Origin: G965215225 sp965215225
GTDB taxonomy: Bacteria > Pseudomonadota > Gammaproteobacteria > CBDBNL01 > JAAOII01
Direction of reading: 5' to 3'
DNA length: 64,000 bases
NCBI GenBank assembly: GCA_965215225.1
Contig: OZ244039.1
Coordinates: 124,001-188,000 of the forward strand
Positions 47,501 to 54,725 of the stretch are shown piece after piece. The notes beneath the pieces are model-generated. The model was not told the origin of the DNA and did not search any database. It saw only the letters and a program-made list of their open reading frames with translations. How positions within the stretch are numbered: the stretch's first letter is position 1; each line of letters begins with the position of its first letter. Both the position numbers and the translations under genes were made by a program.

Positions 47501-49092
47501 ACCACTGAATAAGAACTAATCCCCAGCAAACCACCAGTAGATGAACCCCCTCTCACCTGCCCATCAGAAACCGCCACATTATCAACTTGAACATAAGACC
47601 CAGCTCCTGCTAGAGAACCAGTAAAGACGCGGCCAGTTATATCCACTTCATTCAAGCGCAAATTCTGCAAACGTGAGCCGTCCGCAACCGACCCAAAAAG
47701 ACCAACAAAATTTTCCTGTGGCCGATTAATGAACAGATTAGTAATCGTCCGATTGTTCCCTTCAAACACGCCATTAAATTGATGAGACCAGCTGCTGCCC
47801 AGAGGAGTCCACCCCTTCTCACCAGTGGTATTCAAAATCAAATCTCTAACCAGCTCATAACCAGCACAGGTCTCCTCACATCCCGGCTTGTCCCTGCCAT
47901 GTTCTGGCCGACCAATGTCTTGCCGAATCCCCGCCAGCTCGGCTGCGGTTGCTATCTCAATCAAGCCATCCCCATCCTCATCCCTATCACACAGATCACC
48001 AAATCCATCATTATCCAGATCATCTTGCTCGCTATTTGCAACCAATAAGCAGTTGTCTAAGCCATCTGCTATCTGGTCGCCATCGCAATCCGCCAAAAGG
48101 GCGCAGCCCGCCAGCTCAGCCGAATCCAAAATACCATCATCATCACAGTCTTCATTCAACACACATTCCATCATCTCCTCCATACCATCCACAATCCCAT
48201 CGTCATCACAGTCCTCATCCAATACACACTGTGCCATCTCATCCACATCAGCCAGCTGGTCATTGTCATCATCCTCATCACACACATCCCCCTCACCATC
48301 ACTGTCATAATTGTTTTGATCGCGGTTAGCATCTAGGACACAATTATCTATGCCATCAGCCACCTCATCATTGTCACAATCTGCCAGGGTGCTACAACCA
48401 GGTGCCTCATCAACATCCATCACATTGTCATTGTCATCGTCCTCATCACAACTATTCCCCAATGGATCATCATCGGTATTGAGTTGGTCTCCATTGGCAA
48501 TCAGGCGGCAGTTGTCCTCCTCATCCATCACATTGTCATTGTCATCATCTGGATCAACTGCATCTATCATGCTATCCTCATCATTATTCGGACCTGTCTG
48601 CATCCTCATGGTCCCCATCATCACCATATCATCACCCGCATAGGCTATCCCTACTGAAAAATCATACATGGTATCTTCCCCCAGACCATCAACCGTATAA
48701 GCCGCATCCTCCCCAGCTAAGACAGAAGAACCCCCATCTAAGGCAGAAGGCATTACCTCCATCACAACCCCTTCTTGCCCCTCATCGCTCTCAGTATCCA
48801 GCCTTGAAGCCTGACTAAAAAAAGAACGAACCGCAGCTACAGACCCCTTAGTCTCCCCCACCTCAACATAGCGAATAAGATAATGGTCTATCTGCTTGCC
48901 CTCCTCAACCATCGGATTAGTCCATCTGAGCGTTGCACTTGTCTCGCGCGGTATCATCGAGAAAGGCGCCTCACTGCTTTCAGTCGGCGAGCTGCTGGTA
49001 GTTGTTCCACCACAACCACTCAATAAACTCCCCAATAAGAGCCCCAATAGAACTGCTAAAACTCCCCCTCGCCTTATACCCCTATACCCCAT
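41572..49092 (-). CDS. Giant TSP3/GLUG lipoprotein, 2506 residues
   Basis: Lipobox LSGC ends at Cys27. An FN3-like domain follows (FSMIPRETSATLRWTNP ... DHYLIRYVEV), then TSP3 repeats, the DGLIEIATAAELAGI cap, a GLUG-like region to WDFGSRHDYPVLRC, a second FN3-like stretch (DSFSLVPASQSVLVRWHRP) and a very long acidic tract of TSP3 repeats with eleven 78-residue units (residues ~1145-2000). A second GLUG region ends WDFGSSGEYPALPC. It shares its architecture with the preceding 1972-residue protein, 81 nt downstream, so they are tandem paralogues. The repeat region would bind dozens of Ca2+ ions and form a long stalk holding the GLUG domain away from the membrane. A TATAAA sequence lies within 10 nt of the start codon. 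Confidence 0.9.
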   Translation of the reverse strand: MGYRGIRRGGVLAVLLGLLLGSLLSGCGGTTTSSSPTESSEAPFSMIPRETSATLRWTNPMVEEGKQIDHYLIRYVEVGETKGSVAAVRSFFSQASRLDTESDEGQEGVVMEVMPSALDGGSSVLAGEDAAYTVDGLGEDTMYDFSVGIAYAGDDMVMMGTMRMQTGPNNDEDSMIDAVDPDDDNDNVMDEEDNCRLIANGDQLNTDDDPLGNSCDEDDDNDNVMDVDEAPGCSTLADCDNDEVADGIDNCVLDANRDQNNYDSDGEGDVCDEDDDNDQLADVDEMAQCVLDEDCDDDGIVDGMEEMMECVLNEDCDDDGILDSAELAGCALLADCDGDQIADGLDNCLLVANSEQDDLDNDGFGDLCDRDEDGDGLIEIATAAELAGIRQDIGRPEHGRDKPGCEETCAGYELVRDLILNTTGEKGWTPLGSSWSHQFNGVFEGNNRTITNLFINRPQENFVGLFGSVADGSRLQNLRLNEVDITGRVFTGSLAGAGSYVQVDNVAVSDGQVRGGSSTGGLLGISSYSVVTRAYARLDSVVGSYNLGGLIGYGRRSQIADSWVDVDLIESGGWSVGGLVGDGDGSEVIRAQVRIGKLAGKQSAYEVGGLMGSGNRAQVRFAEIEIDSLSDVRYRVGGLLGDGDSALVYSSSVSGQHIRSSHDRVGGLIGWASRSWVFYSSADFESVQGRNHIGGLIGEGDGSLVLSSSAQLDSLSFDDTGGGLVGQGDSAKVIASYVWSKNVTSAAGSAGLIGGGDSSKVYFSYGTGLDAVLPQGGDSSSSYVEKLNGDGEFDKTQEELQGQVDYSGIYTQWDEGVDIEEVFLINATVSPSVNLNLTIWCDTDLSFTIEAGEKVDSNRLWDFGSRHDYPVLRCAPPLEDSFSLVPASQSVLVRWHRPVRGAGVSIERMELSYAEGDNNVFDVVEIANIGGRLNLAEEGEHQLVSLSSDADYAIALRVFYDDGTSELLGEGEVRTGVNTDGDGLADSLDSDDDNDNVRDIDEAEGCSLVEDCDYDGVLDLFDNCPALANADQLDRDGDGAGDSCDEDRDGDNVPNEDELAGCERLADCDGDTVLDGDELPGCVLLADCDNDSVLDGDELAGCVLLADCDGDSVLDGDELAGCGQLADCDNDSYDDGVDLFILDASEWSDGDGDGIGDNGDNCPAVANAAQLDTDGDTDGDLCDEDKDGDNVLNGDELSDCDLLVDCDGDLVRDDLDAFPSDASEWSDGDGDGIGDNGDNCPALANTDQLDTDGDTVGDLCDEDKDGDNVSNADELTGCDLLADCDGDLVRDDVDAFDLDASEWADNDGDGIGDNGDNCPAIANAAQLDTDGDTIGDLCDEDRDGDNVSNADELTGCDLLADCDGDLVRDDLDAFPSDATEWADSDGDGIGDNGDNCPAIANAAQLDIDGDTVGDSCDEDRDGDNVSNADELTGCDLLVDCDGDLVRDDLDAFPSDASEWSDGDGDGIGDNGDNCPAIANADQLDTDGDTVGDLCDEDRDGDNVSNADELTGCDLLVDCDGDLVRDDLDAFPSDASEWSDGDGDGIGDNGDNCPALANADQLDTDGDTVGDLCDEDRDGDNVLNGDELTGCDLLADCDGDLVRDDVDAFDLDASEWSDNDGDGIGDNGDNCPTVANAEQLDTDGDTVGDSCDEDRDGDNVSNADELVGCDLLADCDGDLVRDDLDAFVLNATEWADSDGDGIGDNGDNCPALANAEQLDTDGDTVGDSCDEDRDGDNVLNGDELTGCDLLADCDGDLVRDDLDAFPSDASEWSDGDSDGIGDNGDNCPTVANANQLDTDGDTVGDRCDEDRDGDNVSNADELVGCDLLADCDGDSVRDDVDLFDLDASEWSDGDGDGIGDNGDNCPVLANPNQLDTDGDTVGDLCDEDRDGDNVSNADELVGCDLLADCDGDLVRDDVDAFVLNASEWSDDDGDGIGDNGDNCPALANADQLDTDGDTVGDSCDEDIDGDNVLNGDELTDCELLADCDDDGLLDGDELSGCGLIADCDGDSVLDGDEPADCILLVDCDNDNVLDGDELPGCGLLADCDSDGIGDSGDNCPAIANEEQLDSDGDSTGDPCDRDSDGNGLVEIRDGTDLVAIGDDDLSSVLDLTGCWLDGEAGCEGYELVADIDMAGVDFWQPLGDGEQPFPFVFEGNDFTIHNLVFAEAEEDYVGLFGSLSGEVRNLYGVNISVTGRDFVGSIAGLVEAGGAIRNVYLDGVSIEGEDKVGGLVGEVVDAEVISAEVHNSVIHSNGSSVGGLAGSGRELATFHWTLATNLRVTGEEDVGGLVGDAYRGYIFSSSSVANNVTALSSSAGGLVGNMFGNAVISSYVEDCRVRAEVEHAGGLVGSSFAVRIASSYARDGHSYAATGSGGLGGSMLGTAIYYSYAADIEVEGNSSTGGIAGVDTGDGSNGVYQNIYLAEEATYQTTEDLQQPTDASGIYADWLTRNNLTGGNFDMSFSFRCDLNRDLLINNDEAVVDNVLWDFGSSGEYPALPCVPLGIEGQR
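43090..45660 (-). repeat. Eleven tandem 234-bp TSP3 coding repeats
   Basis: Each unit encodes SEWSDGDGDGIGDNGDNCP, then AIANADQLDTDGDTVGDLCD, then EDRDGDNVSNADELTGCDLL, then ADCDGDLVRDDLDAFPSDA. Neighbouring copies differ by only a few substitutions, and particular variant pairs (NVLNGDEL versus NVSNADEL; AFPSDA, AFDLDA and AFVLNA) recur in shuffled order, a sign of unequal recombination and gene conversion. The period is a multiple of three, so copy changes keep the frame. Confidence 0.95.
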
Positions 49093-49189
49093 AATTTATA
49101 CCCCTTAATGATTCAAAAGTTAATTTTTACCTCATCATAATAAAGCGCCTAAACAAAAAAGAAAGAGCAAAAGCAACAGTTTCTCAAAT

Positions 49190-49830
49190 TAATTGAGTTT
49201 TTTTCACTGCTACCTATTCTCTGCTTTCCACCTCTAGCCTTCTGCTTTCTGCCTCTGCTTTCTGTTTTCTGTCCTCTGCCGCCAGCCTTCTGCTTTCTGC
49301 CTCTGTCCTCTGCTTTCTGTTTTCTGTCCTCTGCCGCCAGCCTTCTGCTTTCTGCCTCTGTCCTCTGCTTTCTGCCGCCAGCCTTCTGCTTTCTGCCTCT
49401 GTCCTCTGCTTTCTGCCGCCAGCCTTCTGCTTTCTGCCTCTGTCCTCTGCTTTCTGTTTTCTGTCCTCTGCCTTCTGCCTCTGTTTTCTGCTTTCTGCCG
49501 CCAGCCTTCTGCCTCTGCTTCTGTCCTCTGTTTTCTGTCCTCTGCCGCCAGCCTTCTGCTTTCTGCCTCTGTCCTCTGTTTTCTGTCCTCTGCTTTCTGC
49601 CTCTGTCCTCTGCTTTCTGTTTTCTGTCCTCTGCCGCCAGCCTTCTGCTTTCTGCCTCTGTCCTCTGCTTTCCGTTTTCTGCCTTCTGCTTTCTGTTTTC
49701 TGCCGCCAGCCTCTGCCTCTGTCCTCTGCTTTCTGCCTCTGTCCTCTGCTTTCTGTTTTCTGTCCTCTGCCTTCTGCCTCTGTTTTCTGTCCTCTGCCTT
49801 CTGCCGCCAGCCTTCTGCTTTCTGCCTTCC
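49190..49830. repeat. Polypyrimidine array 1 (TTCTGCTTTCTGCCTCTGTC type)
   Basis: About 640 bp of shuffled short modules, CTTCTGC, CTTTCTG, CCTCTGTC, TTTTCTGTC and GCCGCCAGC, almost pure C/T with regular G. No coding potential. It may form triplex-like or other non-B structures. Located between the start of the 2506-residue lipoprotein gene and array 2. Confidence 0.9.
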
Positions 49831-50262
49831 CCTTTCTAACTTCCTCTCGCTAACTTCCCCTTGCTAGCTTCTCCTTTCTAACTTCCCCTTTCCAGCTCCT
49901 CCTTTCCAGCTTCCTCTTGCTAGCTTCCCCTTGCTAACTTCTCCTTGCTAGCTTCCTCTTGCTAACTTCCTCTTGCTAACTTCCTCTTGCTAGCTTCCCC
50001 TTGCTAACTTCCCCTTTCCAGCTCCTTCTTTCCAACTTCCCCTTGCTAGCTTCTCCTTTCTAACTTCCCCTTGCTAGCTCTCTCTTTTCCAACTTCTTCT
50101 TGCTAGCTTCTCCTTTCTAACTTCCCCTTTCCAGCTCCTTCTTTCCAACTTCTCCTTGCTAGCTTCTCCTCTCTAACTTCCCCTTGCTAGCTTTCTCTTT
50201 TCCAACTTCTCCTTGCTAGCTTCTCCTTTCTAACTTCCCCTTGCTAGCTTTCTCATTTGAGA
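49831..50262. repeat. Polypyrimidine array 2 (CTAACTTCCCCTTGCTAGC type)
   Basis: About 430 bp of ~20-bp modules AACTTCC(C/T)CTTGCTAGCTT and CAGCTCCTTCTTTC variants. It changes abruptly from array 1 at about 49830, so the two arose from different seeds. After it the sequence returns to ordinary intergenic DNA before the lipoprotein end at 50382. No gene seen. Confidence 0.9.
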
Positions 50263-50381
50263 GAAGCTAGCAAATTCTTCCTTACCATACCCTGATACAC
50301 CCTTTACAAACCCTCGAAGAATTATCCATCTTTTCCTTAAGCCCTTTTAGATTGAATGGCTTAGAGATTCTAAGCTAGTTC

Positions 50382-52175
50382 CTATTGGCTCAACGCTTCT
50401 TCTAAACGGTCCCTGTCTAGTTCGGGTTTGCCAGTCGCATTCAAGAACCACCAATCACGCCATTCATCAGGGGCTAGCGGAGTGCAGCGAATGGCGGGAT
50501 ATTCATCCGACTTACCAAAATCCCAGATAAGATTACCAGGGGTTTTTTCACCTATTCCAATGTCCCCACTATTATCTCTATCACACCAAACCGCCAATGG
50601 CTCATCAATCATTCCATCACCAAATATATCCGTGTCCTTGGTCCAATTGGCATAAATATCTGTATAGCCAGTTGGACTGCGAAGCTCACTAGTGGTCTTT
50701 GGGGCACCAATGTTTTCAACAGGAGGGACACCACTAGTATCACTGTCCCAATAGGAAGCAGCTCCAACAGTCCCGGTTGCAAGCCCAGCCAGCATATTAG
50801 TAGGACTGCCTGAGACTACATAAGAATACGCAAGCTGGCCAGAGAAAGTTCCCACCAGACCGCCTACAAAACCCTTTCCTATCACCTCACCCACTACAAC
50901 CGATGAAGAAACAATCCGAGCCGGAAATGCAAAATTGTCTCGCCCCAACAGACCGGCTACATTAGTACTCCCGCTCAACTGACCCACCACAACCGAAGAA
51001 GAATGAACCTGAGCACTTGGACCCTCCCCTATCAGACCACCTACCTGATTCTTATCCCCACTACTCAGTTTACTTGCCACAACCGAAGAAGAATGAATCC
51101 GTGCCGATTGACCATTCCCCACCAGACCACCTACATTATTATCAGTCCCTCTTACCATACCTGCTATAACCGAAGAAGAATGAATCCAAACTGATACACC
51201 ATCCCCCACCAGACCGCCTACAGCACCAATCCCTCTCACCTCACCTGCCACAACCGAAGAAGAAACAATCCGAACCTCTTCACCACCACCTACCAGACCG
51301 CCTACGAAATTCCCGCCTATCACTACCTCGGCTCGAAGAGTCAAATTGCGAACCTCTGAATCTGCAGCTATATATCCAAACAAGCCCACACAATCCTCAG
51401 TTGGACGATTAATGCTTAGATCACTAATCGTCCAGCCATTACCTTCAAAAGTCCCATTGAAAACAGCTCCTTGACATCCAGCATTAACACTATCTGTATC
51501 ATTCCCTAATGGTTGCCAGCCTTTGCCTCCATCAGCATTCACATAGGTTGCAAGACTTATATCCTTAACCAGCTCATAGCCAGAACATTCAGTAATGCCA
51601 CTGGCACCACCACAGCCAGTGTCGTCGAACTCCGCATCTGCCGATAGCTTCCGCCCATTCCCATTTAAAGCATGCCTCACTGCATCTAATTGCGCCGCTG
51701 TTCTTATCTCTATCAACCCATCGCCATCATCATCTATGTCCGCCCCATCCATTACACTATCCCCATCGCAATCTTGACCTGCCTCAGCCAAGCAATCTAA
51801 CCCCCTAACAGGGACCCGAGGACTATCTGCCCCGCTGCTGCTTCCTCCTGAACCACCGCCACTGCCACAAGCAGTAAGAATTAATAAACCAACCGAAAAG
51901 AAGAGAATAGCCCGCCAATGCCAGATTGAAGTGGAAAGCTTATGGGGGGGGGGCTTAGAAGCTAATAAGCCTTTTGCTTGCCGACAAAGAAATAAGGAAT
52001 AGGCACATAAAGGCAGCATAGAGGAGAGACCATATGAATATGGCAGCGTAATATTGGCAAAGCGGCGCCTAGCCAACAACAAAAAATAGAGAGGCTTTAA
52101 CATAATTAAACTTTGAAAGGTTTGCATAATTGTAAACATTGAAGTATTATACAAGGGAAAAGCAAAAATCTGCAA
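50382..52175 (-). CDS. GLUG lipoprotein with a C10 tract in the leader
   Basis: 597 residues as read from a TTG at 52175; the ATG at 52139 (residue 13) is a likelier start, with TATAAT six bases upstream of it. The lipobox LTAC ends at Cys103, leaving an unusually long leader; the actual signal segment is about residues 85-102 (WHWRAILFFSVGLLILTAC). It contains a short acidic stretch (DCDGDSVMDGADIDDDGDGL), the DGLIEIRTAAQLDAVRHAL cap, six GLUG units and the tail ending WDFGKSDEYPAIRC ... LEEALSQ. It lacks the FEVxLTF domain and most TSP3 repeats of its relatives. Ten consecutive C at 51944-51953 (codons 75-78) lie between every upstream start and the signal segment, with no in-frame start after them. 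Confidence 0.82.
   Translation of the reverse strand: MQIFAFPLYNTSMFTIMQTFQSLIMLKPLYFLLLARRRFANITLPYSYGLSSMLPLCAYSLFLCRQAKGLLASKPPPHKLSTSIWHWRAILFFSVGLLILTACGSGGGSGGSSSGADSPRVPVRGLDCLAEAGQDCDGDSVMDGADIDDDGDGLIEIRTAAQLDAVRHALNGNGRKLSADAEFDDTGCGGASGITECSGYELVKDISLATYVNADGGKGWQPLGNDTDSVNAGCQGAVFNGTFEGNGWTISDLSINRPTEDCVGLFGYIAADSEVRNLTLRAEVVIGGNFVGGLVGGGEEVRIVSSSVVAGEVRGIGAVGGLVGDGVSVWIHSSSVIAGMVRGTDNNVGGLVGNGQSARIHSSSVVASKLSSGDKNQVGGLIGEGPSAQVHSSSVVVGQLSGSTNVAGLLGRDNFAFPARIVSSSVVVGEVIGKGFVGGLVGTFSGQLAYSYVVSGSPTNMLAGLATGTVGAASYWDSDTSGVPPVENIGAPKTTSELRSPTGYTDIYANWTKDTDIFGDGMIDEPLAVWCDRDNSGDIGIGEKTPGNLIWDFGKSDEYPAIRCTPLAPDEWRDWWFLNATGKPELDRDRLEEALSQ
51944..51953 (-). promoter_or_regulatory. C10 homopolymer, candidate phase-variation switch
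   Basis: Coding strand AAG followed by ten C and AT (Lys-Pro-Pro-Pro-His). With ten C the frame is open into the lipoprotein; nine or eleven would stop it before the lipobox, since no ATG, GTG or TTG follows in frame. Confidence 0.6.
52146..52151 (-). promoter_or_regulatory. Candidate -10 box close to an ATG
   Basis: TATAAT six bases ahead of the ATG at 52139 on the minus strand. It favours that start over the TTG at 52175 and would give an almost leaderless mRNA. Confidence 0.4.
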
Positions 52176-52436
52176 AAAAAAGAGAAAAAAGTCGCATTTA
52201 AATGAAAAAATTTAAGGGAATTATACACAATTTTCCACAAATTAATAAACTCTCTTAATTAATCAAAGCTTTCTATTTTTAATTATTTGTTATCATAATC
52301 CTTCTTGTGTTATTAACAACTATTTGAAGGGTCATAGGATTATAACAATCCTTTGACTATTACAAAGCTATCTAGCTCCATTTCAAATTGGATTTTGTTT
52401 GAGTTTTCTTCTTGGAAGAGCGAATTAGAGGCACAA
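52176..52436. other. AT-rich intergenic region
   Basis: No gene. 52211-52241 (TTTAAGGGAATTATACACAA...) resembles an arm of the MITE-like element at 27193-27424. It includes TTATACACA (52221) and TTTTCCACA (52231), which fit the loose DnaA-box consensus; two boxes beside an unrelated lipoprotein gene are not enough to call an origin. Confidence 0.4.
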
Positions 52437-53800
52437 AAAAGAGAATTCCGCTCTCATAGCCTCACGGCAGAATGGGGGGAACAAGATGGCAAGGGCGAGA
52501 GTAGATTGGCGAGAAGAGATTGGCGAGGCGAGAAGAGATTGGCGGGGGTCAGAACAAAATGGTGAGAGTGAAAACAGAATAGGGAGGGCGAGAGCTGAAT
52601 GGCGAGAAGAGATTGGCGAGGTGAGAAGAGAATGATGGAAGTCAGAACAGAATGATGAGGCAGAACATAAAAGCCTCTTATTAAGCAGCCAGACTATAGA
52701 ACTTTTCAAATCCACTATATATCAACCTATATAATAGGTAGGATAAGAAAGTCCTAGCAACTCTCATAGCCTCACGGCAGAATGGTGAGAAGAGAATAGT
52801 GAAGGTGAGAAGAGGGCGAGAGCTGAATGGCGAGAAGAGATTAGCGGGAGTCAGAACACAATGGTGAGGGTGGAAATGGAATGGCGAGAAGAGATTGGCG
52901 AGGCGAGAAGAGAGTGGTGGGAGTCAGAACAGAATGGTGAAGGTGGAAATGGAATGGTGAGAAGAGATTGGCGGGAGTCAGAACACAATGGTGAGGGTGG
53001 AAATGGAATGGCGAGAAGAGATTGGCGAGGCGAGAAGAGAGTGATGGGAGTCAGAACAGAATAGTGAAGGTGGAAATGGAATGGCGAGAAGAGATTGGCG
53101 GGGGTCAGAACAGAATGATGAAGGTGGAAATGGAATGGCGAGAAGAGATTGGCGAGACGAGAAGAGAGTGGTGGGAGTCAGAACAGAATAGTAAAGGTGG
53201 AAATGGAATGGTGAGAAGAGATTGGCGAGGTGAGAATGGTGAGAAGAGGTTGGCGGGGGTCAGAACAGAATGATGAAGGTGGAAATGGAATGGCGAGAAG
53301 AGATTGGCGAGGCGAGAAGAGAGTGGTGGGAGTCAGAACAGAATAGTGAGGCAGAACATAAAAGCCTCTCATTAAGCAGCCAGACTATAGAAGTTTTCAA
53401 ATCCACTATATATCAACCTATATATAGGTAGGATAGGAAAGTCCTAGCAACTCTCATAGCCTCACGGCAGAATGGGGGGAACAAGACGGCAAGGGCAAGA
53501 GTAGATTGGCGAGAGTAGAGTGAAGTGGGTTAGAACAGAATAGCGAGAGCGAGAATAGATTGGCAGGGGTCAGAACAAAATGGCGAGAGTGAAAACAGAA
53601 TGATGGGTCGAAAATAGTTGGGGAGGGCGAGAGCTGAATGGTGAGAAGAGAGTAGTAGGAGTAGAATGGAATGGCGAGAATAAAATGGCGAGGGTGAGAA
53701 GAGATTGGCGAGAAGAGATTGGCGGGGGTCAGAACACAATGGGGAAGGTGGAGATGGAATGGCGAGGGTAGAGTGGTGAAAATGGAATAGCAAAGAAACC
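52437..53800. repeat. Polypurine tandem array with two longer direct repeats
   Basis: Shuffled modules GAGAAGAGATTGGCG, GGGGTCAGAACAGAATG and AAGGTGGAAATGGAATGG fill the region. Two ~130-bp non-purine blocks (52651-52790 and 53346-53472: GAGGCAGAACATAAAAGCCT ... CTCATAGCCTCACGGCAG) are near-identical direct repeats, and a third partial copy starts at ~52450. Several short frames exist only because of the repeats. It lies just downstream of the RraA-like gene. Confidence 0.9.
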
Positions 53801-54520
53801 CTAATCCACAAAAGAACGCCAAGCCTTTTTAAGTTTATCTATATCAAAATCACCTGCCCTGGCAGGTTCCAACACGATCTTCTCCTTAGTTATCACTGTC
53901 TCTATGGCGACTAGTAGTTGTGGCAAGACCTCTCTTTCAATGATGACTGCACCATGGCGATCGGCATGGATGATGTCATCTGGTTCTACTTGCATACCCA
54001 ATAGATTAACTGGCACGCCAGCTTCTTGAAAATGGACGAAAGCATGAGAAGGACCGACGGCCGCCGCCAATACTTGAAACCCCTTATCCACCTGATCCAG
54101 ATCCCTCATCAATCCACTGGTAATCAGCCCCTCCACCTTAAGTCCCTTATGGGTAGCAACCGTAACCTCACCAACCATAGCACCAAGTGGGTGCGGCCAG
54201 TCCTTATCGGCGAAAACCGCAATAGCCGGCAGCGGCTGGGTCACCAAGCTATCATAATAACGAAACCTTATTTCCAACAGCTCCTCCTTGCTCAAAGTGG
54301 ATGGCTGGCGAGCGGCAATAGTCACGGTTTTGGCAAAGCCGACTATCGGCGGCAGCTGCGGGTCCATCGCCACTACTGGATGAGCAGTAAAGCCGCTATT
54401 TTGTCTTTGACCCTTCACTATCTCAATCGCATTACACACGGTCGGGGTGTCAAATTTTCTCAGCTGAGCAAAAGTGGCCTTAATGTTAATGTCAATGCCC
54501 ATGTCAATGTCCATATTCAA
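53801..54520 (-). CDS. RraA-family protein (HMG/CHMG aldolase-like)
   Basis: 239 residues. Family features: DTPTVCNAIE near the start, AIAVFADKDWPHPLGAMVGEV, then the conserved GLKVEGLITSGLMRDLDQV block with the Arg-Asp that line the metal site, and DIIHADRHGAVII near the end. Members are class II aldolases or oxaloacetate decarboxylases acting on 4-hydroxy-4-methyl-2-oxoglutarate-type acids, or RNase E inhibitors. With no aromatic-degradation genes nearby the substrate is open. The read start is TTG at 54520; ATG at 54514 is better. The first residues (MDIDMGIDINI) come from a small GACATT repeat and are probably not conserved. Confidence 0.75.
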   Translation of the reverse strand: MNMDIDMGIDINIKATFAQLRKFDTPTVCNAIEIVKGQRQNSGFTAHPVVAMDPQLPPIVGFAKTVTIAARQPSTLSKEELLEIRFRYYDSLVTQPLPAIAVFADKDWPHPLGAMVGEVTVATHKGLKVEGLITSGLMRDLDQVDKGFQVLAAAVGPSHAFVHFQEAGVPVNLLGMQVEPDDIIHADRHGAVIIEREVLPQLLVAIETVITKEKIVLEPARAGDFDIDKLKKAWRSFVD

Positions 54521-54725
54521 TATTCATATTCGAAGCCTTTGAAGGATTATCCATTTCTTCATAAGATGAATTATATAGTCCCAACAGCTTGTGCTTAGGA
54601 TATAGATTTATTTTACTATGAAGCTAAAGAAGTTCAGAATTAAGCCCCTTGCGGCTTCTGGTCTCTAGCCGTTAGATTGAGATTAAATATAGCTGTATAG
54701 GAGCACAGCAATTCTAAACTAGTTC

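Noticed and set aside
52211..52241. Replication origin from two DnaA-box-like sequences
   Set aside because: Only two loose matches, no dnaA/dnaN or gidA genes nearby, and the sequence matches an arm of a dispersed inverted-repeat element.
53454..53822. Hydrophobic minus-strand ORFs downstream of the RraA-like gene
   Set aside because: They are translations of polypurine repeats; several frames are open and the products are shuffled Ser/Leu/Pro/Phe.
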